Shown here piece after piece: positions 15,159-25,594 of a DNA stretch of 64,000 nucleotides; within the stretch, counting starts at the first letter, position 1, and each line of letters opens with the position of its first letter. This DNA is from an uncultured Bacteroidia bacterium (GTDB lineage: Bacteria > Bacteroidota > Bacteroidia > Bacteroidales > UBA932). The stretch is from positions 1 to 64,000 of the forward strand of contig CACZKE010000002.1 in the NCBI GenBank assembly GCA_902781705.1, read 5' to 3'. The notes under the pieces were generated by a model. It was not told where the DNA came from. It saw only the letters and a program-made list of their open reading frames with translations, and made no database searches. Both the position numbers and the translations under genes were made by a program.

Positions 15159-18100
15159 ATGAAAAATCCAGTCAAGAAACTCGCACTCGTGCTTGCTGGC
15201 CTTACCGTGGCATGGACCCTGTCCGCCCAGAAGACCATCACGGGCGTGGTGACGGACGAATCCGGTGAGCCGCTCATCGGGGCGGGTGTGGTTGTCGAGG
15301 GTACGACCGTCGGCACCATCACCGGCATCGACGGCGACTACTCGCTGAGCGTCCCCGCCGACGCGGTGAACCTGGTGTTCTCCTTCATCGGGCTGAGTGA
15401 CCAGACGATCGCCATCGGCGACCAGACGGTCATCAACGTGGTCCTGAAGGAAGACTCGACTTTCCTCGACGAAGTGGTCGTCGTGGGTTATCAGACGGTC
15501 AAGCGCCGCGACCTCCTCGGTGCCGTCGCTTCCGTGGGCTCCGACAAACTCACTGAGCAGCCGGTTACCTCCGTCTCCCAGGCCCTTTCCGGCAAGATGG
15601 CGGGCGTGTCCGTCGTCACGACGGAAGGCGACCCGGACGCCGACGTGAAGATCCGTGTCCGCGGCGGTTCCTCCATCACCCAGGACAACAGCCCGCTGTA
15701 TATCGTGGACGGTTTCCCGGTGGAGTCCATCAACGACATCCCGTCCTCCGAGATCCAGTCCATCGACGTGCTGAAGGACGCTTTCTCCACGGCCATCTAC
15801 GGTAGCCGCGGTGCGAACGGCGTCGTCATCGTCACGACCAAGAGCGCCGAGAAGGGACAGAAGGTCTCCGTGAAGTTCAATGCCTACTACGGCCTCAAGA
15901 AGATGGCCAACGCGGGCGCGGTCGTCGCGATGAATCCGGCGAACTTCGTGAAGTTCCAGTACGAACTGGCCTCCATCCGCGGCAACATCGACAACAACTA
16001 CCACCCGTACTTCGGCCCCTTTGGTGACATGGACCTGTATCAGAACCTCGCGGGCAACAACTGGGTGGACGCCGTCTTCGGCAAGGTGGGTTCCTCGATG
16101 AGCGCGGACTTCTCCATCTCCGGCAGCGGCGAGAACTACAACTGGACCCTGGGCTATGCCCACACGGGGGACAACGCCATCATGGTGGGTTCCAACTACT
16201 CCCGTGACAACCTGAGTTTCAAGGGGAACTTCAAGACCTCCAAGAACACCAGCATCGACGCCAACATCCGCTATTCCCGCGTGAATACCCGCGGTTCCGG
16301 CGCGAACGGCATCAACGACCGTGCAACGACTTCCGGTAACGGCCGTCTCAAGCACGCCGTCTCCTATGCGCCCATCCCCGTGGCGGCGATCACCTCCGAT
16401 TCCGACCTCGAGCAGGACTATGGCGACAACGCTCCGCCGCTCCAGTCCGTGTCCGACAACGACTCCCGGCGCATCCGTTCCACCTGGAATGCCAATGCGG
16501 CCTTCAACTGGACCATCATCGACAACCTGCGCCTCAAGATCGAGGGCGGTCTCGAGGACTACCGCCAGGGCGACGACCGTTTCTACGGCTTGACGACCTA
16601 CTACGTGGCGAACCAGTCCACCGTGAAGAACACCCCTTCCACCGAGCATAAGGAGACCTTCCGCACCCGCTATCGCAATACGAACACCCTCAATTACGAC
16701 TTCGCGGACCTCATCAAGAACAGCGACCATCAGCTGACGGCCCTCGTCGGTGAGGAAATGACGATTACCAAGAGCAACACCATCACCGACCTCGTGGACG
16801 GTTTCCCGACCTTCTACGATGCCGCGATGGCCTGGAACTTCATGTCCTCCGGCATCCCTGCCTCCAGCAACAACTACTACAGCCCGGACGACAAGCTCCT
16901 CTCCTTCTTCGGCCGCGTGAACTACGACTACAAGCACCGCTATTCCATCGGTGCCACGCTCCGTGCCGACGGCTCCTCCAAGTTTGCCCGCGGCCACCGC
17001 TGGGGCTACTTCCCGTCCGCGGCGGCTTCCTGGACCATCTCCAACGAACCCTGGATGGACAATGCCCACAGCTGGCTGGACCAGCTCAAGCTCCGCTACA
17101 GCTTCGGTACCGCCGGTAACAACAACATCCCTTCCGGCCAGCTGATGAAGCAGTACGCCTCTTCCACCACCTCCTGGCTGTCGATGACCCAGAACATCTT
17201 CACCGCCGGCAAGGTCATGAACAATCCCGACCTGACGTGGGAGACCACCTATACGCACAATATCGGTCTGGACTTCAGCCTCTTCCAGGGCCGCCTCAGC
17301 GGTAGTGTCGAGGCCTACCAGAACGACACGAAGGACCTCCTCATCAACTTCCCGATCCCGGGCTCCGGCTACGACAGCCAGTACCAGAACGTCGGTTCCA
17401 CCCGCAACCGCGGTATCGAGCTCACGCTCAACGCCCCGATCGTGTCCAACAAGGACTTCTCCCTGAACATCGGCGGCAACATCGCCTACAATGTCAACCG
17501 GGTGACGGACCTCGGCGGCCTCGAGGCCATCATGGCCCAGTCCTACTGGGCTTCCACCGAGATCGGTGACGACTACATCGTCCAGGTGGGCCAGCCGCTC
17601 GGCAACATGTACGGCTATCTCAGCGACGGAATGTATACTCCCGACGACTTCACCTGGGACGGCGCCAACTGGGTGCTGAACGAGGGTGTCGTGAACAACT
17701 CTTCCGTCATCGGTGCCACCTATATGCGTCCGGGTGCCCTGAAACTCAAGGACATCACCGGCGACGGCAAGGTGACCACGGCCGACCGCCAGGTCATCGG
17801 CAACGCCTCCCCGGACTTCACCGGCGGTTTCAACCTCTCCGGCTATGCTTACGGCTTCGACTTCAGCGCCAACTTCAACTTCATGATCGGCAACCAGGTG
17901 TATAACGCCAACAAGGTGGAATTCACCTCCTCCCGCAAGTACTACAACCGCAACCTCCTGAATGCGATGGATGTGGACAAGCGCTGGACCAATGTGGACT
18001 GGACCACCGGCGAACTCATCACCGACGCCGCCACCCTGAAGTCCGTGAACAGCGGAAAAACCATGTGGAGCCCCGCCATCGGCAACGCCGTCTTCAGTGA

Positions 18101-18839
18101 CTGGGCCGTCGAGGACGCCTCCTTCCTCCGTCTCCAGAGTGTGACCGTGGGTTATACCCTCCCGGAGAAGCTGGTTGAGAAGGTGGCTCTTTCCAAGGTC
18201 CGCTTCTATGTGACCGGAACCAACCTCTTCTGCCTGACGAAGTATTCCGGCTATGATCCCGAAGTGGATACGCGCCGTTCCACCCCGCTTACCCCGGGTG
18301 TTGACTATTCCGCCTATCCGAAGAGCATCGGTTTCGTGGCCGGTGTGAACATTACTTTCGGCCGCCGCAGCTCCGGCAGCAACTCTTCCGGCTCCGTCGC
18401 CGCTGTCGTTCCTTCCGTGCGCGAAGTGGTCAAGGAAGTCGTGAAGGAGGTCGTCAAGGAGAAGGAAGTGGTCAAGGAGGTCGTCAAGGAAGTGAAGGTT
18501 CCCGCCTCTACGCTGAATGGTATCTACGAAGATGACTTGCTCTTCCTCATCGGCAAGGCTGAGCTCCGTCCGGACGAGGCCTTCAAACTGGGCCAGATCT
18601 GCCAGATCCTCAAGGACAACCCCGATGCGAAGATCACCATCACCGGTTATGCCGACAGCGGCACCGGCACCGTCGATATCAATCGCTCCCTTTCCGAGCA
18701 GCGCGCCACCGTGGTTGCCAACATGCTGAAGAAAGCCGGCATCGCGGCCAACCGTATCACCTCTAGTTCCACCGGCAAGGATAAGGATGCGTCCGCTTCT
18801 CCTGAATCCAACCGGGTAGCCGTGTGTATCGTCAGATAA
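15159..18839 (+). CDS. susC: SusC-type TonB-dependent transporter fused to an OmpA-like domain
   Basis: The product is 1226 aa, about 200 longer than usual for SusC. After the signal peptide there is a carboxypeptidase-regulatory-like beta-sandwich (residues about 25-105), then DEVVVVGYQTV, the plug and the 22-strand barrel ending near GFVAGVNITFGR (about residue 1070). A Ser/Gly linker and a repeated KEVVKEVV segment follow. Residues about 1120-1226 resemble the OmpA peptidoglycan-binding domain: ITGYAD with an Asp and NRSLSEQRA with an Arg, both at the diaminopimelate-binding positions. It imports pectin oligosaccharides with the adjacent SusD. No second start or frame break separates the two parts. 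Confidence 0.9.
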   Translation: MKNPVKKLALVLAGLTVAWTLSAQKTITGVVTDESGEPLIGAGVVVEGTTVGTITGIDGDYSLSVPADAVNLVFSFIGLSDQTIAIGDQTVINVVLKEDSTFLDEVVVVGYQTVKRRDLLGAVASVGSDKLTEQPVTSVSQALSGKMAGVSVVTTEGDPDADVKIRVRGGSSITQDNSPLYIVDGFPVESINDIPSSEIQSIDVLKDAFSTAIYGSRGANGVVIVTTKSAEKGQKVSVKFNAYYGLKKMANAGAVVAMNPANFVKFQYELASIRGNIDNNYHPYFGPFGDMDLYQNLAGNNWVDAVFGKVGSSMSADFSISGSGENYNWTLGYAHTGDNAIMVGSNYSRDNLSFKGNFKTSKNTSIDANIRYSRVNTRGSGANGINDRATTSGNGRLKHAVSYAPIPVAAITSDSDLEQDYGDNAPPLQSVSDNDSRRIRSTWNANAAFNWTIIDNLRLKIEGGLEDYRQGDDRFYGLTTYYVANQSTVKNTPSTEHKETFRTRYRNTNTLNYDFADLIKNSDHQLTALVGEEMTITKSNTITDLVDGFPTFYDAAMAWNFMSSGIPASSNNYYSPDDKLLSFFGRVNYDYKHRYSIGATLRADGSSKFARGHRWGYFPSAAASWTISNEPWMDNAHSWLDQLKLRYSFGTAGNNNIPSGQLMKQYASSTTSWLSMTQNIFTAGKVMNNPDLTWETTYTHNIGLDFSLFQGRLSGSVEAYQNDTKDLLINFPIPGSGYDSQYQNVGSTRNRGIELTLNAPIVSNKDFSLNIGGNIAYNVNRVTDLGGLEAIMAQSYWASTEIGDDYIVQVGQPLGNMYGYLSDGMYTPDDFTWDGANWVLNEGVVNNSSVIGATYMRPGALKLKDITGDGKVTTADRQVIGNASPDFTGGFNLSGYAYGFDFSANFNFMIGNQVYNANKVEFTSSRKYYNRNLLNAMDVDKRWTNVDWTTGELITDAATLKSVNSGKTMWSPAIGNAVFSDWAVEDASFLRLQSVTVGYTLPEKLVEKVALSKVRFYVTGTNLFCLTKYSGYDPEVDTRRSTPLTPGVDYSAYPKSIGFVAGVNITFGRRSSGSNSSGSVAAVVPSVREVVKEVVKEVVKEKEVVKEVVKEVKVPASTLNGIYEDDLLFLIGKAELRPDEAFKLGQICQILKDNPDAKITITGYADSGTGTVDINRSLSEQRATVVANMLKKAGIAANRITSSSTGKDKDASASPESNRVAVCIVR

Positions 18840-18867
18840 TCAGGACCTCAGAAAGATTATTGAAAAT

Positions 18868-20715
18868 ATGAAAAAGTCACTTTATATCTTCGGCTTGTTC
18901 GCCGTGATGATGAGCGCCCTGTCCTGCGACAAGTTCCTGGATTCGAAGTCCCCGTCCACCTTCGACGCGGCGACCGTCTATTCCAACTACTCCCTGACGG
19001 AGAACACCATCTTCTCCATCGCCCAGTCCTTCGGCGAGACGAACAACTATCGCGGCCGCTACCTCTCCTGGATCGGCCTGAACAGCGACATCGAGTGGTA
19101 TAACACCTTCAAGCCCACCGACGAGAAGTATCAGATCGCGGGCTATGCGCAGCTGCCGAACAACAACCAGCTGAACCTGAACAACGGTCCTTTCGCCAAG
19201 ATGTACGAGGCGGTGGAGCGGGCCAACCTCGTCATCGAGGGTATCCGTGAATACGGCAACCCCGAGGAAAACAAGGACATGGCCTATCTTCTCGGCGAGG
19301 CTCTCACGCTCCGTGCGATGATCTACTACGACCTCATGCGTGCCTGGGGCGATGTCCCGGCCCGTTTCGAGTCCACCACCAGCGAGACCATCTACAAGGC
19401 CAAGGAAAGCCGTGACGTGATCTTCAAGCAGCTGCTCGCCGACCTGGAGGAAGCCATTCCCTATCTTCCTTATCCCGGCGCCACCGCTGCGACGTCCCGC
19501 ACCGACCGCGTGAACAAGCTCTTCGCGGAAGGCCTCTATGCCCGTCTCGCCCTCATGGCCTCCGGCTACGCCCAGCGTCCGGACGACGGCCAGGTGGGTA
19601 CCGGTGACCTGGGTACCAACCGCATCACCAGCGACCAGGAACTCCAGAAGAGCGTCCTGTATCCCAAGGCCCTGGCCTATCTGAAGGATGCCATCGGCTC
19701 CGGTTCCGCCTCCCTGGAGGACTTCGAGACCCTCTGGAAGAACCAGAGCAACCAGGACAACCTTGTTGCCGGTCCCGGTTACGAGACCCTCTTCGTGATC
19801 CCGTTCTCCGACGGCCGCGGCCGCTGGAACTACACTTTTGCCGTGCGTTCCGAAGGCTCCTCCTATGCGGGCGGTGCCACCGTCACCCGCGGCGGCGATG
19901 CCGGCCCGGTTCCGACGATGTGGTTCGACTATGACAAGAACGACATCCGCCGCGACATCACCTGCGTCAACTGGCGCTGGAATGCCGACGACGAGCCCGA
20001 ACTGGTGGGTATCCAGCGCTGGTACTTCGGCAAGTACCGCTGGGACTGGATGACCCGCAATCCCTACAAGGGCGGCAACGATGACGGCGTGAAGCCCGTC
20101 GTCCTCCGCTACGCCGACATCCTCCTGATGGCCGCCGAGATCGCCAACGAGCAGGGTGACCTGACCTATGCGAAGGAGCAGCTCCTGAAAGTGCGCGAGC
20201 GCGCTTTCAAGGGCCACGAGGACCAGGCCGAGGCCTATGTGGAGAAGATCACCTCCCAGGAGGCGATGTTCGACGCCATCGTGGACGAGCGCGCCTTCGA
20301 GTTCTGCGGCGAGATGACCCGCAAGTTCGACCTCATCCGCTGGGGCTTGCTCAAGGAGAAGATGGACGAGGCCAAGACCAAGATGATCCATCTCCGCGAC
20401 CGGACCGGCGAGTATGCTGACGTGAACCATCTGGGCGACTTCGGCGATGTCTATTATCAGGTGGACGGGAAGAACCTCGTCATCTACGGATTCTCCGGCG
20501 AGGCCGTGAAGCCGGCCGGCGCCTGGGAGAAGAAGGCGGACTACTTCGGCAAGACCGTGGACAGCAAGGGCGCCGACACCGGTCTGTATAACGATCTGGT
20601 CAACGGCATTTACTACCGGGATCCGGAACAGTACATGTTCTGGCCCATCTACAACGACACGATGACCAACAGCCAGGGCCGCATCAAGAACGACTATGGC
20701 TACGAGAGCCTTTAA
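18868..20715 (+). CDS. susD: SusD/RagB-family glycan-binding lipoprotein
   Basis: The product is 615 aa and starts with a lipoprotein signal (MMSALSC) and the SusD-typical CDKFLDSKSPSTFDAATVYSN. Helical TPR-like segments such as LRYADILLMAAEIANEQGD and IVDERAFEFCGEMTRKFDLIRWG are strongly diagnostic. It forms the lid of the SusC transporter and captures pectin fragments at the cell surface. It lies 28 nt after susC and 12 nt before the next lipoprotein gene, in the same operon. Confidence 0.95.
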   Translation: MKKSLYIFGLFAVMMSALSCDKFLDSKSPSTFDAATVYSNYSLTENTIFSIAQSFGETNNYRGRYLSWIGLNSDIEWYNTFKPTDEKYQIAGYAQLPNNNQLNLNNGPFAKMYEAVERANLVIEGIREYGNPEENKDMAYLLGEALTLRAMIYYDLMRAWGDVPARFESTTSETIYKAKESRDVIFKQLLADLEEAIPYLPYPGATAATSRTDRVNKLFAEGLYARLALMASGYAQRPDDGQVGTGDLGTNRITSDQELQKSVLYPKALAYLKDAIGSGSASLEDFETLWKNQSNQDNLVAGPGYETLFVIPFSDGRGRWNYTFAVRSEGSSYAGGATVTRGGDAGPVPTMWFDYDKNDIRRDITCVNWRWNADDEPELVGIQRWYFGKYRWDWMTRNPYKGGNDDGVKPVVLRYADILLMAAEIANEQGDLTYAKEQLLKVRERAFKGHEDQAEAYVEKITSQEAMFDAIVDERAFEFCGEMTRKFDLIRWGLLKEKMDEAKTKMIHLRDRTGEYADVNHLGDFGDVYYQVDGKNLVIYGFSGEAVKPAGAWEKKADYFGKTVDSKGADTGLYNDLVNGIYYRDPEQYMFWPIYNDTMTNSQGRIKNDYGYESL

Positions 20716-20727
20716 TACCGACGCGAT

Positions 20728-23700
20728 ATGAAATACAAGAATATACTGAAAGTTTCCCTGGCCGTCCTTCTTGGCGCATCCGTCCTCTCGGGCTGCGCGC
20801 AGAAGGAGTGGAACGAGATCACCGAGCTCAACCTCGCGCGTTGCCTGACGCCGGGCAACCTGGCGGCCCGGGTCGATGCTTCCCTGGGTGACGTCGTCAC
20901 CTTCGACTGGTCCCTGATCAAGGACGCCGGCGGCTACGAACTCGTCGTGTACACAGACGAGGCGATGACCCAGATGGAGAACAGCTGGGCCCTGGAGCCC
21001 GGCGAGGTCCCCTTCACGACCCGCCTGACCGCGGACCAGAAATACTGGTTCACCGTCCAGGCATACCGGGTGGACGCCGACGGGAACAAGGTGTCCGGCA
21101 CCGAATCCCACGTCTCCGTCTATGACGGTTCCATCAAGACCTATGCGGTCAAGGACAACCTCTATCTGGAGGTCACCGGCCGCAGCACCTCTTCCGTCTC
21201 CCTTGCCTGGAGCAACGAGGTGGAGGACTACACCGAGGTGACCGAGCTGAACGCCGTTCCCGTGAAGGGCGGTGAGACGGTCAAGAAGGAACTCTCCGGC
21301 ACCGAGGCGACGGCTGCCGCCGCCACCATCGACGGGCTGGATCCTTCCACCGAGTACCAGATCACCCTCTTCTACATGAGCGCCTCCCGCGGTACGGTCG
21401 ATACCTGGACCAAGGCCGAGCAGGGGAGTGCCATCACCATTACCACTTCCGAGGAACTCAAGTCCGCGGTGACGGCGGGCGGTAACTATTACCTGCCTTA
21501 CACCGAGGCCGGTTACTCCATGGGCACGGCCGAACCGGCCTCCGACCTCACCCTGGTCGGTGAACTGGCCGCCGACGGCACCAAGCCCGTCGTGAGCGGC
21601 AAGATCGCCCTGACCGCGGCCCTCGAGGCCGGCAGCAGCCTGTACTTCGAGAACATCAAGTTCGACGGTGCCGCCGGCTCCCGCATCGTGGAGCACACCG
21701 GCGGTTCCCCGGTGGTGGAGAGCATCGTCTTCCAGAACTGCGAGATCACCAACTTCCTCGGCGGTTTCTTCTACGGGAACAATGACAATGTCGTGAAGAT
21801 CGGCACCTTCAAGTTCGACTCCTGCGACATGTACGGCATCATGGGCAGCGGCGGTGACGCTTTCGACGTCCGCAAGACCACCGAGATCGACGAGATCGCC
21901 TTCATCAACAACACGATGTACGACGGTATCCGCACCCTGTTCCGCATCGATGCCTCCGACGCCATCAAGATTGGCCACATCGACTTCGAGAACAACACGG
22001 TGAAGAACATCGCCACCATCGACGACGGCAACAACCGCGGTATCTTCGCCGTCCGTGTCCCGCACGAGATGACCCTCAAGAACAACCTGTTCCTCTATGA
22101 GAACGGCGGCAAGGACGACGGTACGGACCGTGCCCAGCTGTTCCAGAACAACGCGAACACCGTGGAACCGACCTTCCGGGCCGCTTCCGGCAACTACAGT
22201 TACGCCCACGGCGAGAACTTCTTCGCGAAGGTCTCCGCCCAGACCGCCGGTTTCATTTCGATGAACGTGGACCCGTGCTACAACTCCAAGGGCAACTTCT
22301 TCCAGCTGGCCGCCCAGGACCTCATCGAGGGCAAGGTGGGCGCCTCCAAGTGGTGGATCCAGTACGTGGAGAAGCCGGAAGACCTCACCCAGCATGTGAT
22401 CACCGAGGCCCATACCTGGAACCTCCAGGATGCCAGCCTCTTCGCCGGTGACGTGAAGAACTCCCGCGTCCGGGACGAACTCATGCTCGTCGGTACCGAG
22501 GCCACGCCGCTCAACGCCGACGGCGCCATCACCTTCAAGCAGGCTTCCGTCCTCACCCGCAAGGGTGTTCCGACCGAGGGTTACCTCTCCTTCAAGGTCA
22601 ATGCGCCCGGCTCCGTGGACATCCTTCTCTCCGATGATGCCAAGACCGGTGCCAGCGTGGTCGTCGCCCTCTATGACGACAACGGCCTCACCGTCCAGGG
22701 CAGCGTGGGCGTTTCCGCCGCCAACCCGGGCGTCCAGAAGGTCGTGATCCCTGAGGTCGCCGGCGAAGGTACCGTGTATCTGTATTCCAACGGCAACGTG
22801 ACCATCTCCAAGCTGGGCTGGAGCGAGGACGTCCTCGCCCTGGACAAGGTCCTGGAGACTCCGAAGCCCGTCGTGGATCCCGTCACCCTGACGGAAGGCG
22901 ATGCTACCGAGGTCGCTATCACCTGGGAGGCCATCCCGAATGCCGATCACTATGTGGTCGTGTTCAACAAGCGCACCCAGGAACCGCAGACGGAGACTGC
23001 CTTCACGGTTCCCGCCGAGGACATCGCCGAACTCAAGGCCGGTTTGTACTCCTTCACGGTGCAGGCCTTCCCGTCCGACATTGACCTGTATTACCAGGAG
23101 TCCGAGAAGGGCGGCGCTTCCTTCGCCATCCAGCCGAAGGGCGGTGCCGGCGAAATGACCGAGGTCACCCTGACCTGGGACTTCTCCGCGGCAGATTGGC
23201 AGGAGAAGTTTGCCGAGGTTGGTGCGGCCAATACGGATATCACCAACTGGGATATCACCTATGATGGCCTGACCCTGCACTCCGGATCCAAGAGCAAGTA
23301 CAACACGACCTTCTTCCAGTTCGGCGGCAAGAGCGGTGAGATGGACCGTTACTTCAAGTTCACGGCCCCGGATCAGGGCACGCTGAAGATCACGGTTTCC
23401 AACACCGGCAGCTCCGCGGCCATGGACCGCACGGTTGCCGTGACCGTGGGTGACGACAAGCAGGCGCAGCCCGGTGGCTTCTCCTCCAACGCTCCCGAGG
23501 TGCTGGAGTACAGCGTCGCGGCCGGCGAGGTGGTCATCACCGCCCCGGAGAACGGCCTCCGCTTCTACAAGATCGAGTTCACCTATATGTCCGGCGCGCC
23601 GGCCGTGGTCGAGTATGACTGGGATTTCTCCACTGCCGACTGGCAGGACGCCCTGACCGCCCTGGGTGCCGTCAATACGGATATCACGAACATCGACCTG

Positions 23701-24036
23701 ACCGTGAACGGCCTCCAGTTCCACTCCGGATCGAAGAGCAAGTACAACACGACCTTCATCCAGTTCGGCGGCAAGAGCGGTGAGATGGACCGTTACTTCA
23801 AGTTCACGTCCCCGGATCAGGGCACGCTGAAGATCACGGTTTCCAACACCGGCAGTTCCGCGGCCATGGACCGCACGGTCGCCGTGACCGTGGGTGAAGA
23901 CAAGCAGGCGCAGCCCGGCGGCTTCTCCTCCAACGCTCCCGAGGTGCTGGAGTACAGCGTCGCGGCCGGCGAGGTGGTCATCACCGCCCCGGAGAACGGC
24001 CTCCGCTTCTACCGGATCTACTACACAAACCAGTAG
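20728..24036 (+). CDS. SusE-position surface lipoprotein with beta-helix and duplicated C-terminal domains
   Basis: The product is 1102 aa with a lipoprotein signal (ASVLSGC). Two fibronectin-like domains occupy about residues 35-235. A right-handed beta-helix region (about 250-560, repeated IxFxNxxI-type turns, for example IDEIAFINNTMYDGIRT) resembles the DUF4957/DUF5123 proteins of pectin loci. Another FN3-like domain precedes two nearly identical C-terminal beta-sandwich domains (about 813-1102). It probably binds pectin outside the cell next to SusCD. I see no catalytic motif, so binding rather than cleavage is preferred. Confidence 0.8.
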   Translation: MKYKNILKVSLAVLLGASVLSGCAQKEWNEITELNLARCLTPGNLAARVDASLGDVVTFDWSLIKDAGGYELVVYTDEAMTQMENSWALEPGEVPFTTRLTADQKYWFTVQAYRVDADGNKVSGTESHVSVYDGSIKTYAVKDNLYLEVTGRSTSSVSLAWSNEVEDYTEVTELNAVPVKGGETVKKELSGTEATAAAATIDGLDPSTEYQITLFYMSASRGTVDTWTKAEQGSAITITTSEELKSAVTAGGNYYLPYTEAGYSMGTAEPASDLTLVGELAADGTKPVVSGKIALTAALEAGSSLYFENIKFDGAAGSRIVEHTGGSPVVESIVFQNCEITNFLGGFFYGNNDNVVKIGTFKFDSCDMYGIMGSGGDAFDVRKTTEIDEIAFINNTMYDGIRTLFRIDASDAIKIGHIDFENNTVKNIATIDDGNNRGIFAVRVPHEMTLKNNLFLYENGGKDDGTDRAQLFQNNANTVEPTFRAASGNYSYAHGENFFAKVSAQTAGFISMNVDPCYNSKGNFFQLAAQDLIEGKVGASKWWIQYVEKPEDLTQHVITEAHTWNLQDASLFAGDVKNSRVRDELMLVGTEATPLNADGAITFKQASVLTRKGVPTEGYLSFKVNAPGSVDILLSDDAKTGASVVVALYDDNGLTVQGSVGVSAANPGVQKVVIPEVAGEGTVYLYSNGNVTISKLGWSEDVLALDKVLETPKPVVDPVTLTEGDATEVAITWEAIPNADHYVVVFNKRTQEPQTETAFTVPAEDIAELKAGLYSFTVQAFPSDIDLYYQESEKGGASFAIQPKGGAGEMTEVTLTWDFSAADWQEKFAEVGAANTDITNWDITYDGLTLHSGSKSKYNTTFFQFGGKSGEMDRYFKFTAPDQGTLKITVSNTGSSAAMDRTVAVTVGDDKQAQPGGFSSNAPEVLEYSVAAGEVVITAPENGLRFYKIEFTYMSGAPAVVEYDWDFSTADWQDALTALGAVNTDITNIDLTVNGLQFHSGSKSKYNTTFIQFGGKSGEMDRYFKFTSPDQGTLKITVSNTGSSAAMDRTVAVTVGEDKQAQPGGFSSNAPEVLEYSVAAGEVVITAPENGLRFYRIYYTNQ
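23164..24036 (+). repeat. Tandem duplication of a 444-bp domain-coding unit
   Basis: The segment from 23164 recurs from 23608. Across roughly 285 bp (23278 onward versus 23722 onward) I count about seven base differences by eye, with the flanking part of the unit more diverged. The copies encode the two C-terminal domains of the preceding lipoprotein. Confidence 0.9.
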
Positions 24037-24083
24037 TCCTTATTCCAAAGGGAGCCGGGGGTGATACCCCGACTCTCTTCCAA

Positions 24084-24152
24084 AGATTTCTCCACGCGCT
24101 GCGCTTGGTCGAAATGACAGTGGGTGTCATTTCGAGCGAAGTCGAGAAATCT
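24084..24152. repeat. REP-like inverted pair upstream of uxaC
   Basis: AGATTTCTCCACGCG...GAAATGACA, five bases, then TGTCATTTCGAGC...GAGAAATCT: two facing units of the family seen at 3553. It separates the SusE-position gene from uxaC. Confidence 0.87.
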
Positions 24153-24177
24153 GAAACGTAACCAAAATACATTGTAT

Positions 24178-25593
24178 ATGAGTTTTATCAACCCCGATTT
24201 CATGCTCCAGACGGAGACCGCCCGGCAGCTTTACCACGAGCACGCCGAGAAAATGCCCATCATCGACTACCACTGCCACCTCGTGCCGCAGCAGATTGCC
24301 GAGAACATCCAGTTCCGCGACATCACCCAGCTCTGGCTGGTGGACGGTCACTACGGCGACCATTACAAGTGGCGCGCGATGCGTGCGAACGGCGTTTCCG
24401 AGGATTATCTCACCGGCGGCAAGCACACTGCCTGGGAGACCTTCGAGAAGTGGGCGGAGACCGTTCCCTATACCATGCGGAACCCGCTGTATCACTGGAC
24501 GCACCTGGAACTCAGCCGCGTGTTCGGCATCGACAAACTCCTGTGCCCGGCGACGGCGAAGGAAATCTTCGACGAGTGCAACGCCAAGCTCGCGACGGAG
24601 GAATTCCGCGGCCAGGCGCTCATCAAGCGGTTCAACGTGAAGGTCGTCTGCACCACCGACGATCCGGCCGATGACCTCCGCTGGCACAAGCAGATCGCGG
24701 CCCATCCCTTCGGCGTGAAGGTGATTCCCGCCTGGCGTCCGGACAAGGCGATGGCCATCGAGAATCCCAAGGCGTACAAGGACTACCTCAAGCAGCTCGG
24801 CGAGGCCGCCGATATGGAAATCGACTCCTATGCGGACCTGCAGGAGGCCCTCCAGAAGCGTCACGACTACTTCGCTTCCATGGGATGCAAACTTTCCGAC
24901 CATGGCCTGGAGAACTTCTACAGCGCCGATTACAAGGAGATCGAGATCGAACTGATCTTCAAGAAGGTCCTGATGGGCATCGCTCCGAATCCGAAGGAAC
25001 TGGAGAAGTTCCGCAGCGCCTTCCTCTATGACCAGGCCGTCATGGACGCCGAGGCCGGCTGGGCCCAGCAGTTCCACATCGGCGCCATCCGCAACAACAA
25101 CTCCAAGATGTTCGCCGAGGTGGGTGCCGATACCGGTTACGACGCCATCCATGACCTGGATATCGCAGCGGCCGGACACCGTTTCTTCGACCGTCTCACC
25201 CTGGCCGGCAAACTGGCGAAGACCATCCTCTACTGCCTGAATCCGAAGGACAATGCGGTCATGATGACGATGGCCTACACCTTCAACGACGGTACCGTTC
25301 CGGGCAAGATGCAGTTCGGCTCGGGCTGGTGGTTCCTGGACCAGGAAGTGGGCATGCGCCGCCAGCTGGATTCCCTCTCGAACCTCGGCCTCCTGAGCCG
25401 CTTCGTGGGCATGCTGACGGACAGCCGCAGTTTCATCAGCTACCCGCGTCACGAGTACTTCCGCCGCATCCTCTGCGACGTGATCGGCAAGGACGTGGAA
25501 CAGGGCAAGCTTCCCGCCTCCGAGATGGCCTTCATCGGCCAGATGGTGGAGGACATCTGCTACAACAACGCCGACAATTACTTTAATTTCTAG
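24178..25593 (+). CDS. uxaC: Uronate isomerase
   Basis: The product is 471 aa, the same size as the E. coli enzyme. It interconverts D-galacturonate and D-tagaturonate (also glucuronate and fructuronate). The amidohydrolase-fold metal site HCH is in IIDYHCHLVPQQIAENI near residue 30, and VKVVCTTDDPADDL and YPRHEYFRRILCDVIG are family landmarks. I chose ATG at 24178 because the open frame before it lies in a REP-like repeat. It is the first step of the intracellular pathway encoded by the following genes. Confidence 0.95.
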   Translation: MSFINPDFMLQTETARQLYHEHAEKMPIIDYHCHLVPQQIAENIQFRDITQLWLVDGHYGDHYKWRAMRANGVSEDYLTGGKHTAWETFEKWAETVPYTMRNPLYHWTHLELSRVFGIDKLLCPATAKEIFDECNAKLATEEFRGQALIKRFNVKVVCTTDDPADDLRWHKQIAAHPFGVKVIPAWRPDKAMAIENPKAYKDYLKQLGEAADMEIDSYADLQEALQKRHDYFASMGCKLSDHGLENFYSADYKEIEIELIFKKVLMGIAPNPKELEKFRSAFLYDQAVMDAEAGWAQQFHIGAIRNNNSKMFAEVGADTGYDAIHDLDIAAAGHRFFDRLTLAGKLAKTILYCLNPKDNAVMMTMAYTFNDGTVPGKMQFGSGWWFLDQEVGMRRQLDSLSNLGLLSRFVGMLTDSRSFISYPRHEYFRRILCDVIGKDVEQGKLPASEMAFIGQMVEDICYNNADNYFNF

Positions 25594-25594
25594 T

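Noticed and set aside
18877-23724. A minus-strand open frame of about 1600 codons opposite SusD and the SusE-position gene
   Set aside because: It is a shadow of codon bias in GC-rich genes: low-complexity Val/Gly/Asp/His sequence, no signal or motif, while the plus strand encodes clear families.
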